From Gemmataceae bacterium (GTDB taxonomy: Bacteria; Planctomycetota; Planctomycetia; Gemmatales; Gemmataceae), in contig SIAJ01000001.1 of assembly GCA_009691845.1 (NCBI GenBank), positions 62,001-126,000 of the forward strand: 64,000 nucleotides of DNA, written 5' to 3'. Positions 1-11,547 of the stretch are shown here, in pieces. Both the position numbers and the translations under genes were made by a program. The notes under the pieces are model-generated. The model did not search any database. It was not told the DNA's origin and was given only the letters and a program-made list of their open reading frames with translations. The first letter of the stretch is position 1. Each line of letters begins with the position of its first letter.

Positions 1-353
1 AACCGGCAGAATTGGTCGTTCGCGGACAGATTCTCTATCGTGGCGGACCGGTTTCCGGCGGGATGATCGTCTTCTCACCCAACGTGGAACGCGGCTCGAA
101 CGGCTCGCTGGCCTTGGCCACACTACAAGCGGATGGTTCGTTCACTCTCGCGGGTGAAGATGGCAAGCCGATTCAACCAGGCTGGTATCGAATCGCCGTC
201 GCCCCAAAGGCCGGGACCGTCGAACCGCCCACAGCCGAGCGACCTTATCCCGGGTTGCCCGCGAAGTACCGCAACCCGTCCAAGTCGGGCCTCGAGCGGG
301 AAGTGAAAGCGGGCACGGAGAACATTGTCTGCTTTGATCTCGATGATGGCTGA
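1..353 (+). CDS. Carboxypeptidase-regulatory-like secreted protein, 5' end cut by window edge
   Basis: The reading frame is open to the left edge, so the true start and any signal peptide lie outside the window. The visible 115 or so residues read as a small beta-sandwich of the transthyretin/carboxypeptidase-regulatory type: VRGQILYRGGPVSGGMIVFS opens the domain, a GSFTLAG strand follows, and PGWYRIAV sits where such domains have their last core strands. These proteins are abundant, usually secreted or lipid-anchored, in planctomycetes; function is unknown. The next gene follows after a palindromic repeat, so the two are probably not one operon. Confidence 0.6.
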   Translation, partial: PAELVVRGQILYRGGPVSGGMIVFSPNVERGSNGSLALATLQADGSFTLAGEDGKPIQPGWYRIAVAPKAGTVEPPTAERPYPGLPAKYRNPSKSGLEREVKAGTENIVCFDLDDG

Positions 354-412
354 GGCGTTCCCGACAGCTTGCCCGTATCCCAACTCTCTTACTTAGCTGT
401 TGAACCGCAGGC

Positions 413-447
413 ATAGTAGTCGGCACACGGAGTGTACGGACTACTAT
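413..447. repeat. Type A palindromic repeat
   Basis: Imperfect palindrome with arms ATAGTAGTCGGCACAC and GTGTACGGACTACTAT. It is the same family as copies near 17.2, 21.1, 25.6 and 50.0 kb. It lies in the gap between the first gene and the dehydrogenase. Confidence 0.85.
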
Positions 448-514
448 GAGGTACTTCTCAGCAACTTGCAGGGAAGTTCACAGGTAAGAATCGATCAGGT
501 AAGGGGGAACAATC

Positions 515-1327
515 ATGCAACTCGCGGGCAAGCGTGTCTTGATCACCGGGGCCGGGCACGGTCTGGGGCGGGCAATTGCACTCGAGTTCGCCCGTGTCGG
601 CTCGGCAGTGATTGTTACCGATCGTGAACTCCCCCGCGTAGAATCAGTCGTGGCCGAGATTTTCGGGATGGGATTTCACGCATCCGGTTACGCCTTCGAT
701 GTCACGCAAGCCGAACAAATCATTGCCGTCCGCGAACAACTCCACCGCGACCATGGCCCCATCGATGTGCTCGTGAACAATGCCGGGACCGTGTTTGGCG
801 GCGAGTTCGGGAGCATTCCGCTCGATCGTCATCTCGCCACAATCGCGATCAATCTCTCGGGGCTCATCGCAGTGACCCATGCATTTTTGCCCGACTTGAT
901 CGCGCGGCCCGAATCTCGGCTGGTGAACATTGCCAGTGCCGCGGCCGTGCTGGCGTTGCCGTTGGCCTCGACTTACGCAGCCAGCAAGTGGGGCGTGTTG
1001 GGCTTCTCGGAATCTTTGCGGGAAGAACTGCGACAACATGGGCAGCGACACCTTCGTGTCTCGACAATCTGCCCGAGTTACATTTCAACCGGGCTGTTTG
1101 AAGGGGTTAAGCCTGCTCGCCTGACGTCGCTTTTGACTCCCGAATATGTCGCGAAGGCAGTTTGCCGGGCGGCCGAACGAGGGAGCGAATTTGTCATGCT
1201 GCCGCGATCGGCCCGGCTCCTTTACTCGGTGGCGAGCCTGATGCCGCGATCGCTTTGCTCGTTTATCTGCAGGCGACTGGGCGTGACGACTTCGATGACG
1301 CAATGGCGTGGGCGAGCAGGGCGGTAG
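515..1327 (+). CDS. Short-chain dehydrogenase/reductase (SDR)
   Basis: A 270-residue classical SDR, an NAD(P)-dependent oxidoreductase of unknown substrate. It has the dinucleotide motif TGAGHGLG (residues 11-18), the NNAG motif (88-91), a catalytic Ser near 141 and the YxxxK pair Tyr154/Lys158. The ATG is preceded by AAGGGGGAAC at good spacing, fixing the start. The C-terminal part after about residue 195 is hydrophobic and may touch the membrane. It is expressed alone: palindromic repeats lie on both sides and the next gene is convergent rpoC. The SDR assignment is secure; the substrate cannot be read from sequence. Confidence 0.92.
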   Translation: MQLAGKRVLITGAGHGLGRAIALEFARVGSAVIVTDRELPRVESVVAEIFGMGFHASGYAFDVTQAEQIIAVREQLHRDHGPIDVLVNNAGTVFGGEFGSIPLDRHLATIAINLSGLIAVTHAFLPDLIARPESRLVNIASAAAVLALPLASTYAASKWGVLGFSESLREELRQHGQRHLRVSTICPSYISTGLFEGVKPARLTSLLTPEYVAKAVCRAAERGSEFVMLPRSARLLYSVASLMPRSLCSFICRRLGVTTSMTQWRGRAGR

Positions 1328-1383
1328 CCGCCAAAGGATGCCCCGCGTCGTGATGTCAGAATTGCATCAATCAAAAATTTTTG

Positions 1384-1464
1384 CGGTAGGCCTCCAGGCC
1401 TGCCGAAAGAGCAGCGACAAATGTTACGAAATTCATCAGGACAGGCCTGGAGGCCTATCCCACA
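1384..1464. repeat. Type B palindromic repeat, inverted pair
   Basis: Two inverted copies, GTAGGCCTCCAGGCCTG and CAGGCCTGGAGGCCTAT, each itself nearly palindromic, separated by about 40 bases. Related elements occur between rplJ and rplL and before dnaX. It sits between the convergent SDR gene and rpoC. Confidence 0.85.
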
Positions 1465-1518
1465 TAGATTCCTGTACAACCTCGGAGCGAAATGCGACAA
1501 TGAGCTACCGAGTTTTTT

Positions 1519-1537
1519 CACGACGCTCCGCGTCGTG
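1519..1537. repeat. Short perfect hairpin
   Basis: CACGACGC/GCGTCGTG palindrome next to a T6 run. Read on the minus strand the run precedes as A after the stem, so it does not look like a terminator for rpoC; on the plus strand the T run precedes the stem. Function unknown. Confidence 0.6.
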
Positions 1538-1554
1538 CCACTTTGAAAACGAAC

Positions 1555-1582
1555 GAGGCCGACCGTTTGCACGGTCGGCCTC
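1555..1582 (-). terminator. Intrinsic terminator after rpoC
   Basis: Perfect 11-bp stem, GAGGCCGACCG with CGGTCGGCCTC, 6-base loop. On the minus strand it is followed by the T-rich GTTCGTTTTC and lies 27 bases after the rpoC stop codon. It closes the tRNA-tuf-rpl-rpoBC transcription block. Confidence 0.85.
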
Positions 1583-1608
1583 GCCTGCATTTCATTCTGA
1601 ACGCTGAA

Positions 1609-4600
1609 TCAAGCCGGCGTCGCGGTCAGCACTTCCGAAGCGGCACTGTCCGACATCTCCTCCCCTTCCGGGGCATTGATGCGAACTTCCGAATTCAGGT
1701 GAATGTTGAAGCCCGTGCCTGCTGGGACCAAGTGACCGAGGATCACGTTCTCCTTCAAGCCCACGAGGTAGTCCGCCTTGCCAGCCAGGGCGGCTTCCGT
1801 CAGAACCTTCGTCGTTTCCTGGAACGATGCGGCACTGATGAAGCTTTCCGACTGCACGGCTGCCTTGGTGATGCCGAGCAATACCACTTCGCTGGTCGCC
1901 GGTGTCGGCGATTCCCAGGTCGGTTTCTTACCGCCATCGACCTCGATGCGGGTACACTCGTCGTCGTAGGCCTCACGGCTGACGATCTTGCCGACCTCGA
2001 ACGACGATTCTCCCTTGCCCTTGATCCGCACACACTCGTTCATGAGGCGATCGTTCACGGCCATGAACACGAATTTGTCCATCACAGAGCCCGGCAACAA
2101 ATTCGTGTCGCCCATCTCGTTGATCTTCACCTTGCGGAGCATCTGCGAGACAGTGATCTCGATGTGCTTATCGTCGATGTCCACGCGCTGGCTGCGATAG
2201 ACCGACTGGACTTCACGCACGAGATACTCTTGCAGAGCCTCAGTACCGATGATTCGAAGAATATCGTGCGGCACCAGCGGTCCCTGGACGAGCGCTTCGC
2301 CTTCTTTGACGTAGTCTCCAGTGGACACGCGAAGCTGCTTGCCGTGCGGAACCTGGTGTTCTTTCTCTTCGCCGATCGCCCGGCCCTTCTCGTCTTCCGG
2401 CTGAACCCAAATGATGCGCTTGCCACGCTTCTTATCGCCAAGTCTGACCTTGCCGGCGATCTCGGCCATGACGGCCGGGTCACGCGGACGACGTGCCTCG
2501 AAGATTTCCGTCACCCGAGGCAATCCACCGACGATGTCTTGGTTTCCGCTCGCTTCCTTTGGCGTCTTGGCCAGAATGTGCCCCGCACTCACGGTTTCGC
2601 CGTTCTTCACTTCCAGATAAGCCCGTTCCGGAATGAAGTAGGCCTTGAGAATGTTGCCACGACCGTCCTCGATCACGATGGTTGGGTGAAGGTCCCCCTT
2701 GTGCTCCATGATGATGAAACGATCGGTGCCGCTCGAGTCCTTCTCTTTGCGGAAGGTTTCGTTCTCCTTGAGGTCCTCGAAGCGAACCTTGCCACCTACC
2801 TCCGCGATGATGGGCGTCATGTGCGGATCCCACTGGCAGAACCGTTCGCCTGGCTTGATCTCCTGTCCTTCCTTCACCAGCAACTCAGCGCCGTTCGGGA
2901 TCGAGTAACGCTCGACCGGGGGCGTATTCTTGTCCTTGTCCTTGTAGATGAGAATTTCGCCGGTGCGCGTGAGGGCCAAGGTTCGCCGGGTGATGTGCCC
3001 CGCGGCATCCTTCACTTCGTGGACGATCGGCGTGACGCGCTCAAAAGACACGATGCCGCCTTTACGGGTCTTGCGATCGCTTTCAGCCGAGGTGTTCTTG
3101 GCGATACCACCAATGTGGAACGTACGCATCGTGAGCTGCGTGCCCGGCTCGCCAATCGACTGAGCGGCGATGATGCCGACGGCCATTCCGTCTTCGACGA
3201 GAGCACCTGTGGCCAAGTCCATGCCGTAACAGCATCGACAAACGCCCAGCGGTGCCTGGCAGGTCATCGGACTGCGAACGCTGATCTTGTCGAGCCCCTT
3301 CGTTTCGAGGTTCTTGGCGATAGCCGGCGTGATCATCTCGTTTTCGGTGACGATTGGTTCGCCCGTGAGCGGGTCGCGAATCTCGTTCCGGCTAACACGG
3401 CCACGAATACCCTCGGTCAGGGTGCGATCGACCTCGTCGCCCTTGTACATGACTCCCTTCGTAATGCCTTGCGTTGTCCCGCAATCGTACATCGTGATGA
3501 CGACGTTCTGCGCGACGTCCGCGAGCTTACGAGTTAGGTAGCCCGAGTCGGCGGTCTTGAGTGCCGTATCGGCCAGACCCTTACGGGCACCGTGCGTACT
3601 GGAGAAATACTCGAGCACCGTCAGGCCTTCACGGAAGTTCGACTTGATCGGCGTTTCGATAATTTCGCCCGATGGCTTGGCCATCAAGCCGCGGAGGCCG
3701 GCAAGCTGGCGAATTTGCTCGACACCACCTCGGGCACCCGAGTTGGCCATCAAGAAAATCGGGTTCATGTACGGAACTTCCTTGCCCGTCGTCTGGTCCT
3801 TGCGGCGATCGTTCTTGAGGGCTTCCATGAGGGTACTCGTGATCTTCTCACGGGCATCGCCCCACTGTTCGAGCACCTTGTTGTAACGTTCTTGCTCGGT
3901 GATGAAGCCACGCTCGAACTGCTTGCGCAGCTTGTCGACTTCCTTGTCCTTGTCCCTCAGAATCGCTTCTTTATTGGCCGGCGTGCGCAGATCGCTGGCG
4001 GCGAACGACAGGCCGCTCTTGGTGGACTCGCGGAAGCCGGTCTCTTTCATTCGGTCCAGAAGCGTGATCGTCTCCTTGCGGCCCAAGACCTGGTAGCAGT
4101 CGGCGATGATGCGCGACAGGTGCTTGCTCGAAAGGGACAGGTCGTAATACGCCATCTTCGGGTGCAAGATGTCGTTGAAGACCAATCGCCCCACGGTCGT
4201 GGAGACCAGCCCGTTCGCCTTGCGTGGAAGTTCCTCGACCACGTAGCCCTTCTCGGTGCGGATTTCCGTGATGAACTTCTTGTCGATCGGCAATCGGACG
4301 CGAACCTTGGCATGCACGCCCAGGCGATTTTGTTGGTACGCGTTGAACATTTCCTGTGGGCTATGGAAGATCATGCCGTCACCGGCCTCGATTTTCTCGC
4401 CCTCCTCGCCGCGAGCAGCGGTGAGGTAATAGCAACCCATCACGATGTCTTGGGATGGCGTGATAATCGGATTGCCATTCGCGGGACTGAAAATGTTGTT
4501 GGTGGACATCATCAAGACGTGGGCCTCCACTTGCGCCTCGATCGAAAGGGGCAAATGCACCGCCATCTGGTCGCCGTCGAAGTCCGCGTTGAAGCCCTTG

Positions 4601-6015
4601 CAGACCAACGGGTGGATGCGGATCGCGTTTCCTTCAATCAGCACGGGCTCGAAGGCCTGGATGCCCATGCGGTGCAACGTGGGCGCACGATTCAAGAGGA
4701 CCGGGTGCGATCTGGTCACTTCCTCAAGGATGTCCCAAACGTGGTCGTCCTTACGCTCGAGCATCTTCTTGGCCGACTTAATCGTATCCGCGAGGCCCAG
4801 TTCCTTGAGCCGGCGAATGATGAACGGCTGGAAGAGTTCGAGCGCGATCTTCTTGGGCAGGCCGCACTGATGCAGCTTGAGTTCCGGACCGACGACGATG
4901 ACCGAGCGCGCGGAATAGTCCACGCGTTTGCCGAGCAGGTTCTCGCGGAAGCGACCCTGCTTGCCCTTGATCATGTCCGTGAGCGACTTGAGGGGCCGGT
5001 TCGACGAACCAAGCACCGGCCGTTTGCAACGGTTGTTATCGAAGAGCGCATCGACCGACTGCTGCAACATGCGCTTCTCGTTGCGGATGATCACTTCCGG
5101 CGCATTGAGATCGACGAGCTTCTTCAGTCGATTGTTGCGATTGATAATGCGGCGATACAAGTCATTCAAATCGCTGGTCGCGAAGTTGCCGCTATCGAGC
5201 AATACGAGCGGGCGCAAATCTGGCGGGATGACCGGAATGCATTCGAGCACCATCCACTCGCACTTGTTCGGGGAGTCACGCAGGCTCTCGATGATCTTGA
5301 GCCGCTTGACGAAATCGCGCTGCTTCTGCTTGGACGACTTGTCCTTCTTGTTTTCCTTGTCGAGCAGATCGCGAAGGCGAGTCGATTCATCGACGAGATT
5401 CAGTTTCTCCAGAAGCTTCTTGATGGCCTCGGCCCCCATGTCCGCCTCGAAGGCGTCGTGCCCGTAGGTCTCGACGGCCAGGCGATACTGGTCTTCCGTC
5501 AGCAATTCGCGTTCTTTGAGGTTCGTTTGTCCGGGATCAACGACCACATAATCCTGGAAGTAGATGATCTTCTCGAGACTGCTCGTCTTCATGTCCAGCA
5601 GCGTGCCCAGGCGGCTCGGCATGGCCTTGAAGAACCAGATATGCACGACCGGAGCGGCAAGCTCGATGTGCCCCATGCGCTTGCGGCGAACGCGCGAGTG
5701 CGTGACCTTCACGCCGCAACGGTCGCAAATCATGCCCTTGTACTTCATGCCGCGATATTTGCCGCAGGTACACTCCCAGTCCTTTTCCGGGCCGAAGATC
5801 TTCTCGCAGAACAGGCCGTCCTTTTCCGGACGATAGGTTCGATAGTTGATCGTTTCCGGCTTCTTCACTTCGCCGAAGGACCACGAACGGATATCGTGCG
5901 GGCTGGCCAGCGAGATACGGACCGCTCCGTAATCGTTGATGCGGTCGTAGCTCGTGGATTCGCCGGCCCCAGCGGGAGGCGGAACCACAGGCGGATTGGC
6001 GGTAGCAGTGCTCAT
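1609..6015 (-). CDS. rpoC: DNA-directed RNA polymerase subunit beta'
   Basis: Catalytic large subunit of RNA polymerase, 1468 residues. The N-terminal zinc site ([20 protein letters not shown], about residues 80-100) and the invariant NADFDGDQM triad that holds the active-site magnesium are both intact, and the trigger-loop/bridge-helix region ([14 protein letters not shown], later [13 protein letters not shown]) is recognisable. I chose the ATG at 6015 (MSTATANPP) because GGGGG lies 9-13 bases upstream; an in-frame start at 6042 would add 9 residues and lies in repeat sequence. It is the last gene of the block, separated from rpoB by a low-complexity inverted repeat and closed by the terminator at 1555-1582. 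Confidence 0.99.
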   Translation of the reverse strand: MSTATANPPVVPPPAGAGESTSYDRINDYGAVRISLASPHDIRSWSFGEVKKPETINYRTYRPEKDGLFCEKIFGPEKDWECTCGKYRGMKYKGMICDRCGVKVTHSRVRRKRMGHIELAAPVVHIWFFKAMPSRLGTLLDMKTSSLEKIIYFQDYVVVDPGQTNLKERELLTEDQYRLAVETYGHDAFEADMGAEAIKKLLEKLNLVDESTRLRDLLDKENKKDKSSKQKQRDFVKRLKIIESLRDSPNKCEWMVLECIPVIPPDLRPLVLLDSGNFATSDLNDLYRRIINRNNRLKKLVDLNAPEVIIRNEKRMLQQSVDALFDNNRCKRPVLGSSNRPLKSLTDMIKGKQGRFRENLLGKRVDYSARSVIVVGPELKLHQCGLPKKIALELFQPFIIRRLKELGLADTIKSAKKMLERKDDHVWDILEEVTRSHPVLLNRAPTLHRMGIQAFEPVLIEGNAIRIHPLVCKGFNADFDGDQMAVHLPLSIEAQVEAHVLMMSTNNIFSPANGNPIITPSQDIVMGCYYLTAARGEEGEKIEAGDGMIFHSPQEMFNAYQQNRLGVHAKVRVRLPIDKKFITEIRTEKGYVVEELPRKANGLVSTTVGRLVFNDILHPKMAYYDLSLSSKHLSRIIADCYQVLGRKETITLLDRMKETGFRESTKSGLSFAASDLRTPANKEAILRDKDKEVDKLRKQFERGFITEQERYNKVLEQWGDAREKITSTLMEALKNDRRKDQTTGKEVPYMNPIFLMANSGARGGVEQIRQLAGLRGLMAKPSGEIIETPIKSNFREGLTVLEYFSSTHGARKGLADTALKTADSGYLTRKLADVAQNVVITMYDCGTTQGITKGVMYKGDEVDRTLTEGIRGRVSRNEIRDPLTGEPIVTENEMITPAIAKNLETKGLDKISVRSPMTCQAPLGVCRCCYGMDLATGALVEDGMAVGIIAAQSIGEPGTQLTMRTFHIGGIAKNTSAESDRKTRKGGIVSFERVTPIVHEVKDAAGHITRRTLALTRTGEILIYKDKDKNTPPVERYSIPNGAELLVKEGQEIKPGERFCQWDPHMTPIIAEVGGKVRFEDLKENETFRKEKDSSGTDRFIIMEHKGDLHPTIVIEDGRGNILKAYFIPERAYLEVKNGETVSAGHILAKTPKEASGNQDIVGGLPRVTEIFEARRPRDPAVMAEIAGKVRLGDKKRGKRIIWVQPEDEKGRAIGEEKEHQVPHGKQLRVSTGDYVKEGEALVQGPLVPHDILRIIGTEALQEYLVREVQSVYRSQRVDIDDKHIEITVSQMLRKVKINEMGDTNLLPGSVMDKFVFMAVNDRLMNECVRIKGKGESSFEVGKIVSREAYDDECTRIEVDGGKKPTWESPTPATSEVVLLGITKAAVQSESFISAASFQETTKVLTEAALAGKADYLVGLKENVILGHLVPAGTGFNIHLNSEVRINAPEGEEMSDSAASEVLTATPA

Positions 6016-6035
6016 ATGAAATACCCCCAGTTCAG

Positions 6036-6137
6036 AGGTCAAAGATCAGAGGACAGAAAACAGATAACAGAGGACAAATGACAGAGGACAAATGACAGCG
6101 GGCTTCTGTCCTCTCTCCTCTGGTTTCTGTCCTCTTC
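6036..6137. repeat. Type D low-complexity inverted repeat between rpoB and rpoC
   Basis: The gap is built from variants of the word CAGAGGACA: CAGAGGACAAATGA occurs twice in tandem. The other arm (TTCTGTCCTCT, TTTCTGTCCTCTT) is the reverse complement, so the RNA could fold into a long imperfect hairpin. Similar word-built inverted repeats lie before rplJ (11478-11546) and between tuf and tRNA-Trp (15119-15237). Confidence 0.75.
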
Positions 6138-9100
6138 TCAGAGGACTCTCTTCTTTTCCATCTGCATGTTCAGACCCAGGCCGCGAATTTCGTGCGTTAA
6201 CACGTCGAAGCTGGCGGGCGTGCCGGCTTCCAGCGTGTTCTCGCCTTTCACCATCGATTCGTAAATCTTGGTGCGGCCTTCCACGTCGTCCGACTTCACG
6301 GTCAACAATTCCTGCAAGATGTAGGCGGCACCGTACGCTTCCAGTGCCCACACTTCCATCTCACCAAAGCGCTGGCCGCCGAAGCGGGCCTTGCCACCGA
6401 GCGGCTGCTGCGTGATGAGCGAGTACGGCCCCGTAGCTCGGGCATGCACCTTGTCGTCGACCAAGTGATGCAGCTTGAGCATGTAGATGTAGCCGACGGT
6501 CACTTCCTGATCGAATCGTTCGCCCGTGCGGCCGTCGTACAGCACGCTCTTGCCCGACTCGTTGTAACCGGCCTCCTTGAGGGCCTCCCGAATTTCTTCC
6601 TCGGTCGCCCCGTCGAAGACCGGCGTGATGGCCTTGAAGCCAAGCTTGGCGGCCGCGTACCCCAAGTGAGTTTCCAAAATCTGACCGACGTTCATACGGC
6701 TCGGCACGCCCAGCGGATTCAAAAGAATGTCGACCGGCGTCCCGTCCGCAAGGTGCGGCATGTCCTCCTCGGGAAGAACCTTCGAGATAACGCCCTTGTT
6801 ACCGTGACGTCCGGCCATCTTGTCGCCGACGGAGATAACACGCTTGGTGGCCACGTAAACCTTGACCATCTGCTGCACACCGCTCGGCAGTTCATCGCCC
6901 CGATTCAACGAGTTCATGCGCCGTTCGCGTTCCTCGACAAGAAGCTGGATGCGGTCGTTGTACTTCTTCCACAATTCTCGCGACTTCTTCTCCTTTTCCG
7001 GCGAACGAATGTCGAGGTTTTCCAGCTTGAACGCGGCCGCCTGCGTGGCCACCGCAATGTCCTTGTCGTCGCCGAGTTGCTTGCCCGTGGCCGGATCTTT
7101 CAGGTCCTTCTCCTTGCGATCGAGCGCGTGAGCCAGGTCCTTGATGAATCCCTTGAACTGGTCGGCAATCAGCTTGCCGTACTTCGCTTCGATCTGATCG
7201 CGCTGCTTATCGAGGTTCTTGCGTTCGTCCTCGGTCATGGAGGTTTTGCGACTGAACCGTTGCGTGTCGATGACGACGCCTTCCACACCCGACGGCACTT
7301 CGAGCGAATCGTTCTTCACGTCTTCACCCGATCGTCCGAAGATCGCGTGCAGCAGCTTTTCTTCCGGAGTCAGTTCGCTGCGGCTCTTGGGCGAAACCTT
7401 GCCGACGAGCGTATCGCCTGGCTTGACGAACGTACCGATCTGCACCACGCCATGCTCGTCCAAGTTCCCGAGGGCCTTGGGCGAAACATTCGGAATATCG
7501 CGGGTAAACTCTTCCTTGCCGAGCTTGGTCTCGCGGATTTCGATGTCGAATTCCTCGATGTGAATCGATGTATAAGTGTCGTGCTTCACCAGTCGCTCGC
7601 TGATGATAATGGCGTCCTCGAAGTTGTAACCCTCCCAGGACATGAACGCGACCAGCACATTGCGGCCGAGCGCCATCTCGCCTTTATGCGTTGCCGCCCC
7701 ATCCGCGATGATCTGGTTCGTCTTCACCTTTTCGCCCAGCTTCACGATCGGCTTCTGGTTCTGACAGGTGCGCTCGTTCAAGCCCACGAACTTGCGGAAG
7801 ACGTATTCATCCTCATCGATCTTCACTCGAGCGGCATCGACATAGGTCACGATGCCCGCTTTCTTGGCACGGACGACCATGCCGGAGTGCTTGGCGACTT
7901 CGATTTCGATTCCGGTGGCCACCAATGCAGGTTCGGTCACGAGCAACGGCACCGCTTGCCGTTGCATGTTCGAACCCATCAGTGCCCGGTTCGCGTCGTC
8001 GTGCTCCAGGAACGGGATGAGCCCCGCGGAGACACCGACCATCTGCTTGGGAGAAACGTCCACGAACTCGACCTTGGCGGCGTCGAGTTGCTTCAGGTCG
8101 CCACCATAGCGGCCGTTGACTCGTTCTTCCGAAATCTTCTCGTTCTCGGTTGGCGTGTCGGCCGGGACGATGTTGAGTTGGGCCTCTTCATCGGCTCGCA
8201 ACCAGACGACCTCGTCCGTGATTTTCTTGTTCTTCACCTTGCGGTACGGTGTGATCAGGAAGCCGTACTCGTCGATTTGGCTATAGATCGAGAGGCTCGA
8301 AATCAGGCCGATGTTCGTTCCTTCGGGGGTCTCGATTGGGCAAATACGCCCGTAGTGCGAGATATGCACGTCGCGCACTTCGAAGCCGGCACGCTTGCGA
8401 TTCAAGCCGCCTGGCCCGAGGGCGGACAGTCGACGCTCGTGTGTGAGCTGTGACAACGGGTTGGTCTGATCGACGACCTGCGACAACTCACTGCGGCCGA
8501 AGAAGTACTCGATCGCGGCGGACACGCTCTTCGGATTGATGAGCGAGCGGGGCGACATTTCTTCTTCCGCGCGGGAGGCCATGCGCTCCTGCACGGTTCG
8601 CCGGAGCTTCAGGAAGCCCTTGCGCATTTCGTCGGCGGCCAACTCGTCGATCGTTCGCAAGCGGCGATTGCCCAGGTGATCGATGTCGTCGATGGCGTAA
8701 CGAGCATCGTCCTCTTTCGACTTGTTGGGCTCGCGCAACTTGAGCAGGTACTTGATCGCGTTGACAAAGTCCACGGCCCGGAGGGTCATTTCCGTTTCCG
8801 GAACGTTCTGGTCGAATTTTCGGTTCACGCGGAAGCGACCAACCCGACCCAGGCGATAGCGGTTCGGATCGAGGAATTTTTCCTTGAACAACTCCCGAGC
8901 CTTCTCCAGTTGCGGCGGGTTACCCGGACGCAGTTTCTGGTAGATCTTCAACAACGCGGCCTCGTGGGACTGCGTGCCGTCGTCCTTGATGGACTCGAGG
9001 ATGATTGGATCGCGTTGCGGGGCCAGTGCCGAAACTTCCTTCAAGCTCGACGTGACGATTCGATCCATGGCCTCTTTGGTAAATGGCTGGCCGGCATCCA

Positions 9101-9893
9101 CGTACACTTCACCCGAAACCGGATCGATCACATCGTCGTCTGCCACCATCGGGGGAATCTCTTTTTCAGGGTCCCCGACTATGCGTGCCCGTGCTTCCGG
9201 AGTCTTCAACTTGACGATTTCCGGCTGGTGGAACTGCCGAATGAGCGATGCGCTGGAGGAATACTCCGGGTCCATCGCCCGCAGCAGCGTCATCGAGGAG
9301 AACTTGCCGGACTGATCGATGCGGACCGCGAAGTTGCCCTTCTTGGTGACGTTAATCTCGATCCAGCTTCCGCGCTCCGGGATGATGCGGCACGAATGCA
9401 GCTTCAGGTCGCCATCGATTTCCTGAACGAAGTCCACGCCGGGTGAGCGGTGGAGCTGCGAGACAACCACACGCTCCGCACCATTGATAATGAACTCGCC
9501 GCCACCAATCATGATGGGCATATCGCCCAGATATACTTCTTCTTCGACGGCACTGCCGTCAGCCTTGCGAAGGCGCAGCCAAACTTTGAACGGCCGACCA
9601 TAAGTCAGACGCAGTTGCCGGCACTCATCGGGTTCGTATCGAGGCTTGCCGAGTTCGTACTTCACGTACTCGACCGAGATCTTCTTGTCGTAGCTCTCGA
9701 TCGGGAAGATTTCCTGGAGGACCCCTTCGAGCCCGGTGGGCGTGCGCTTATTAGGCGGCACATCCAGCTGCAAGAAGCGGGTGTAGGAGTTAAGCTGCAC
9801 TTCCGTGAGAGGCGGAACCTCGACGGCATCGAGGTCACGCCCGAAGTTTCGGACATTGGTCGGTAATATGGTGCGCTGAGCTGGGATGGCCAT
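6138..9893 (-). CDS. rpoB: DNA-directed RNA polymerase subunit beta
   Basis: Second catalytic subunit of RNA polymerase, 1251 residues, slightly shorter than the E. coli protein (1342). It carries the rifampicin-region segment ([20 protein letters not shown]), the [22 protein letters not shown] block, and the C-terminal [20 protein letters not shown] segment that contacts beta'. The ATG at 9893 has GGGGAG 10-15 bases upstream, the same arrangement as rpoC. It is preceded by a 450-base leader without a gene after rplL and followed by a repeat-filled gap before rpoC. Everything expected of an essential, functional subunit is present. Confidence 0.99.
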   Translation of the reverse strand: MAIPAQRTILPTNVRNFGRDLDAVEVPPLTEVQLNSYTRFLQLDVPPNKRTPTGLEGVLQEIFPIESYDKKISVEYVKYELGKPRYEPDECRQLRLTYGRPFKVWLRLRKADGSAVEEEVYLGDMPIMIGGGEFIINGAERVVVSQLHRSPGVDFVQEIDGDLKLHSCRIIPERGSWIEINVTKKGNFAVRIDQSGKFSSMTLLRAMDPEYSSSASLIRQFHQPEIVKLKTPEARARIVGDPEKEIPPMVADDDVIDPVSGEVYVDAGQPFTKEAMDRIVTSSLKEVSALAPQRDPIILESIKDDGTQSHEAALLKIYQKLRPGNPPQLEKARELFKEKFLDPNRYRLGRVGRFRVNRKFDQNVPETEMTLRAVDFVNAIKYLLKLREPNKSKEDDARYAIDDIDHLGNRRLRTIDELAADEMRKGFLKLRRTVQERMASRAEEEMSPRSLINPKSVSAAIEYFFGRSELSQVVDQTNPLSQLTHERRLSALGPGGLNRKRAGFEVRDVHISHYGRICPIETPEGTNIGLISSLSIYSQIDEYGFLITPYRKVKNKKITDEVVWLRADEEAQLNIVPADTPTENEKISEERVNGRYGGDLKQLDAAKVEFVDVSPKQMVGVSAGLIPFLEHDDANRALMGSNMQRQAVPLLVTEPALVATGIEIEVAKHSGMVVRAKKAGIVTYVDAARVKIDEDEYVFRKFVGLNERTCQNQKPIVKLGEKVKTNQIIADGAATHKGEMALGRNVLVAFMSWEGYNFEDAIIISERLVKHDTYTSIHIEEFDIEIRETKLGKEEFTRDIPNVSPKALGNLDEHGVVQIGTFVKPGDTLVGKVSPKSRSELTPEEKLLHAIFGRSGEDVKNDSLEVPSGVEGVVIDTQRFSRKTSMTEDERKNLDKQRDQIEAKYGKLIADQFKGFIKDLAHALDRKEKDLKDPATGKQLGDDKDIAVATQAAAFKLENLDIRSPEKEKKSRELWKKYNDRIQLLVEERERRMNSLNRGDELPSGVQQMVKVYVATKRVISVGDKMAGRHGNKGVISKVLPEEDMPHLADGTPVDILLNPLGVPSRMNVGQILETHLGYAAAKLGFKAITPVFDGATEEEIREALKEAGYNESGKSVLYDGRTGERFDQEVTVGYIYMLKLHHLVDDKVHARATGPYSLITQQPLGGKARFGGQRFGEMEVWALEAYGAAYILQELLTVKSDDVEGRTKIYESMVKGENTLEAGTPASFDVLTHEIRGLGLNMQMEKKRVL

Positions 9894-10345
9894 ATGCAGA
9901 TACTCCCCGAGGGGTTATAACGCGACGAACAAGCCCACGTGCGGTTAGTGGACCTTGCTTCGGAGCTGCGATTCGGTTATGAGAGCAGGTAGATACGTCC
10001 GTCCGCCAGTAAATTAAACAGAGCGGCACTGCTCGCGTTGGGGTCGTCCCATTGCGGGGGCACGTTGCAGAATCTTGGAGAGAGAAACGAACGAAGGGGC
10101 TGCGATCGATAAGTACGCATTGTCACCACAGCGGCAATGGTTGCAATCGCCCCTCGATTCCAAAACCGAGGGAACCTCAGTCAATCGCCACAGTCAGACC
10201 CTGCCAGAAGCACGGTCATTGCTGAAAACGGCGATTGTGAGGGTTGCGTAAATGTTATCGTACCGGGGCGAATCGACGAAGTCGATACCCCGGGACCATT
10301 TTTTCCAATTTGGCATCCGATTCGCCGGATGCGGCCCGAAAGTCC
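9894..10345 (-). promoter_or_regulatory. rplL-rpoB intergenic leader with two hairpins
   Basis: A 452-base gene-free stretch. Read on the minus strand, 13 bases after the rplL stop there is a 7-bp hairpin (10313-10332, GCATCCG/CGGATGC). A longer two-part hairpin follows at 10263-10293 (CCGGGG with CCCCGG enclosing TCGAC/GTCGA). Neither is followed by a T run on the minus strand. By analogy with E. coli, where an attenuator and an RNase III site separate rplL from rpoB, these are candidates for adjusting the ribosomal protein to polymerase ratio; that role is inference. No ORF or tRNA was seen. Confidence 0.45.
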
Positions 10346-10750
10346 CTACTTGATGGTCGCCTTGGCACCAGCGTCTTCGAGAGACTTCTTGATCTTCTCG
10401 GCCGCTGGCCTCTCCACGGCTTCCTTGACTGCCTTCGGGGCACCTTCCACGAAAGCCTTGGCTTCGGCCAAACCGAGGCCGGCGATTTCGCGGACGACCT
10501 TGATGATGCCGATCTTCTTGGCGGCATCGAAGCCCGCTTCGAGGATGACGGAGAATTCCGTCTGAGCGGCAACCGGTTCGGCTGCTGCAGCCGGAGCCGC
10601 GCCACCACCGCCACCACCGCCTCCAGCGGCTGGCTCAATCTTGTATTCTGACTTGAGATAGTCCTTGAGCGCGACGGCTTGGATGATCGTCAATTTCGCG
10701 ATTTTGTCCCCGAGATCTTTGATCTCCGGAGCAACAGCAGTATCAGCCAT
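10346..10750 (-). CDS. rplL: 50S ribosomal protein L7/L12
   Basis: Stalk protein that recruits translation GTPases, 134 residues. The N-terminal dimerisation helices (residues about 1-40) lead to an Ala/Gly hinge with a run of nine glycines, then the conserved C-terminal domain with [20 protein letters not shown] and [17 protein letters not shown] chose the ATG at 10750 (MADTAVAPE) because AAGGATTGAGG lies just upstream; an in-frame start further up would add 32 residues encoded by a type B repeat. It follows rplJ, with which it forms the L10(L12)n stalk. Confidence 0.98.
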   Translation of the reverse strand: MADTAVAPEIKDLGDKIAKLTIIQAVALKDYLKSEYKIEPAAGGGGGGGGAAPAAAAEPVAAQTEFSVILEAGFDAAKKIGIIKVVREIAGLGLAEAKAFVEGAPKAVKEAVERPAAEKIKKSLEDAGAKATIK

Positions 10751-10816
10751 GGTAAAAACCTCAATCCTTATGGAGACATGCCGCTGAAGCGGGCGGCAAA
10801 GCGTAATAGCTTCGGG

Positions 10817-10873
10817 AGTAGGACAGGCCCCCCAGGCCTGTCTCACTTAGGACAGGCCTGGAGGCCTATCCCA
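10817..10873. repeat. Type B palindromic repeat between rplJ and rplL
   Basis: Two tandem near-palindromic units (GGACAGGCCC..AGGCCTGTC and GGACAGGCCTGGAGGCCTAT). Same family as 1384-1464 and 47107-47162. It fills almost all the space between rplJ and rplL. Confidence 0.85.
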
Positions 10874-10881
10874 CTTTTAGT

Positions 10882-11472
10882 TCAGGCAGCCGGAGCCGCC
10901 ACCGGCTCTTCTTTTGTCTCCGCAATCGTTGCGGCGACCGGCTCTTCTTTTCTTGCCGCGATCGTGGCAATCTGACCGGCGACCTCGGATGCTGGTCCCG
11001 TGAGGGCACCCGCAATGCTCGACGCTGGGCCGAGGATCATGGCGATAATATCGCCAATCGCCTCAAGCCGAGTCGGCATGGCCATTGCCGCAGCCAGGGT
11101 CACGGTTTGCCCATCTGCGACGGCCAGCTTGACCTTGAGCTTGTCCTTGGCCTTGGGATCCTTCTTCTCGATCTCCTTGATCAGGCCGTCCACGGCCTTG
11201 GACAGATCCTTGATCGAATCGCCGCCCCAGGCGATTAGCGTTGTGCCGGACCAGATCTTGTCCGACAGCTTCACTCCCTGCGCATCGAACACACGCTTGA
11301 CGAGCGAATTCTTGACCATCTGAACCTTAACCTTCTTTTCCCGCAGTTTCTTGCGGAAATTGAAGTCCATGGTCGAGTCTACTTTGTCCGGCGTGATCAA
11401 CACCAGATCGCGCACCCCGGAGAACGACTTCTCCAGAGCGGCGAGTTCCATGCTTTTGACGAGCTTGCTCAT
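10882..11472 (-). CDS. rplJ: 50S ribosomal protein L10
   Basis: Stalk base protein, 196 residues, anchoring L7/L12 to 23S rRNA. The N-terminal rRNA-binding globular domain is recognisable (KSMELAALEKSFSGVRDLVL, KVQMVKNSLVKRVF). The C-terminal helix that binds L12 dimers is followed by an Ala/Glu/Pro-rich tail containing a repeated KEEPVAA motif that is longer than usual. Start ATG at 11472; its likely ribosome binding site (GAGAAG) is at the border of the upstream word-built repeat, so that repeat may supply the translation signal. Confidence 0.97.
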   Translation of the reverse strand: MSKLVKSMELAALEKSFSGVRDLVLITPDKVDSTMDFNFRKKLREKKVKVQMVKNSLVKRVFDAQGVKLSDKIWSGTTLIAWGGDSIKDLSKAVDGLIKEIEKKDPKAKDKLKVKLAVADGQTVTLAAAMAMPTRLEAIGDIIAMILGPASSIAGALTGPASEVAGQIATIAARKEEPVAATIAETKEEPVAAPAA

Positions 11473-11477
11473 CTTCT

Positions 11478-11546
11478 CAGTCCCCAGTCCAGAGTCCGGA
11501 GTCCTCAGTCAACCCGATGGGGATGAGGACGGCAGACAAAGGACAA
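11478..11546. repeat. Type D low-complexity repeat between rplA and rplJ
   Basis: Composed of variants of CAGTCC/GGAGTCCTCAGT followed by GGATGAGGACGGCAGACAAAGGACAA. Same word-built style as 6036-6137 and 15119-15237. It occupies the whole gap between the rplA stop and the rplJ start. Confidence 0.65.
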
Positions 11547-11547
11547 C

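Noticed and set aside
1543-6081. Very long antisense reading frames opposite rpoC (664 and 829 codons)
   Set aside because: They are frame shadows of rpoC in a GC-rich genome: no ribosome binding site, no recognisable domain, and codon pattern mirrors rpoC.
6444-8453. 669-codon plus-strand frame opposite rpoB
   Set aside because: Shadow of rpoB; no family signature.
10263-10293. Intrinsic terminator on the plus strand (hairpin plus T6)
   Set aside because: No plus-strand gene ends near it; the operon runs on the minus strand where the T run comes before the stem. Kept only as a possible attenuator/processing hairpin.
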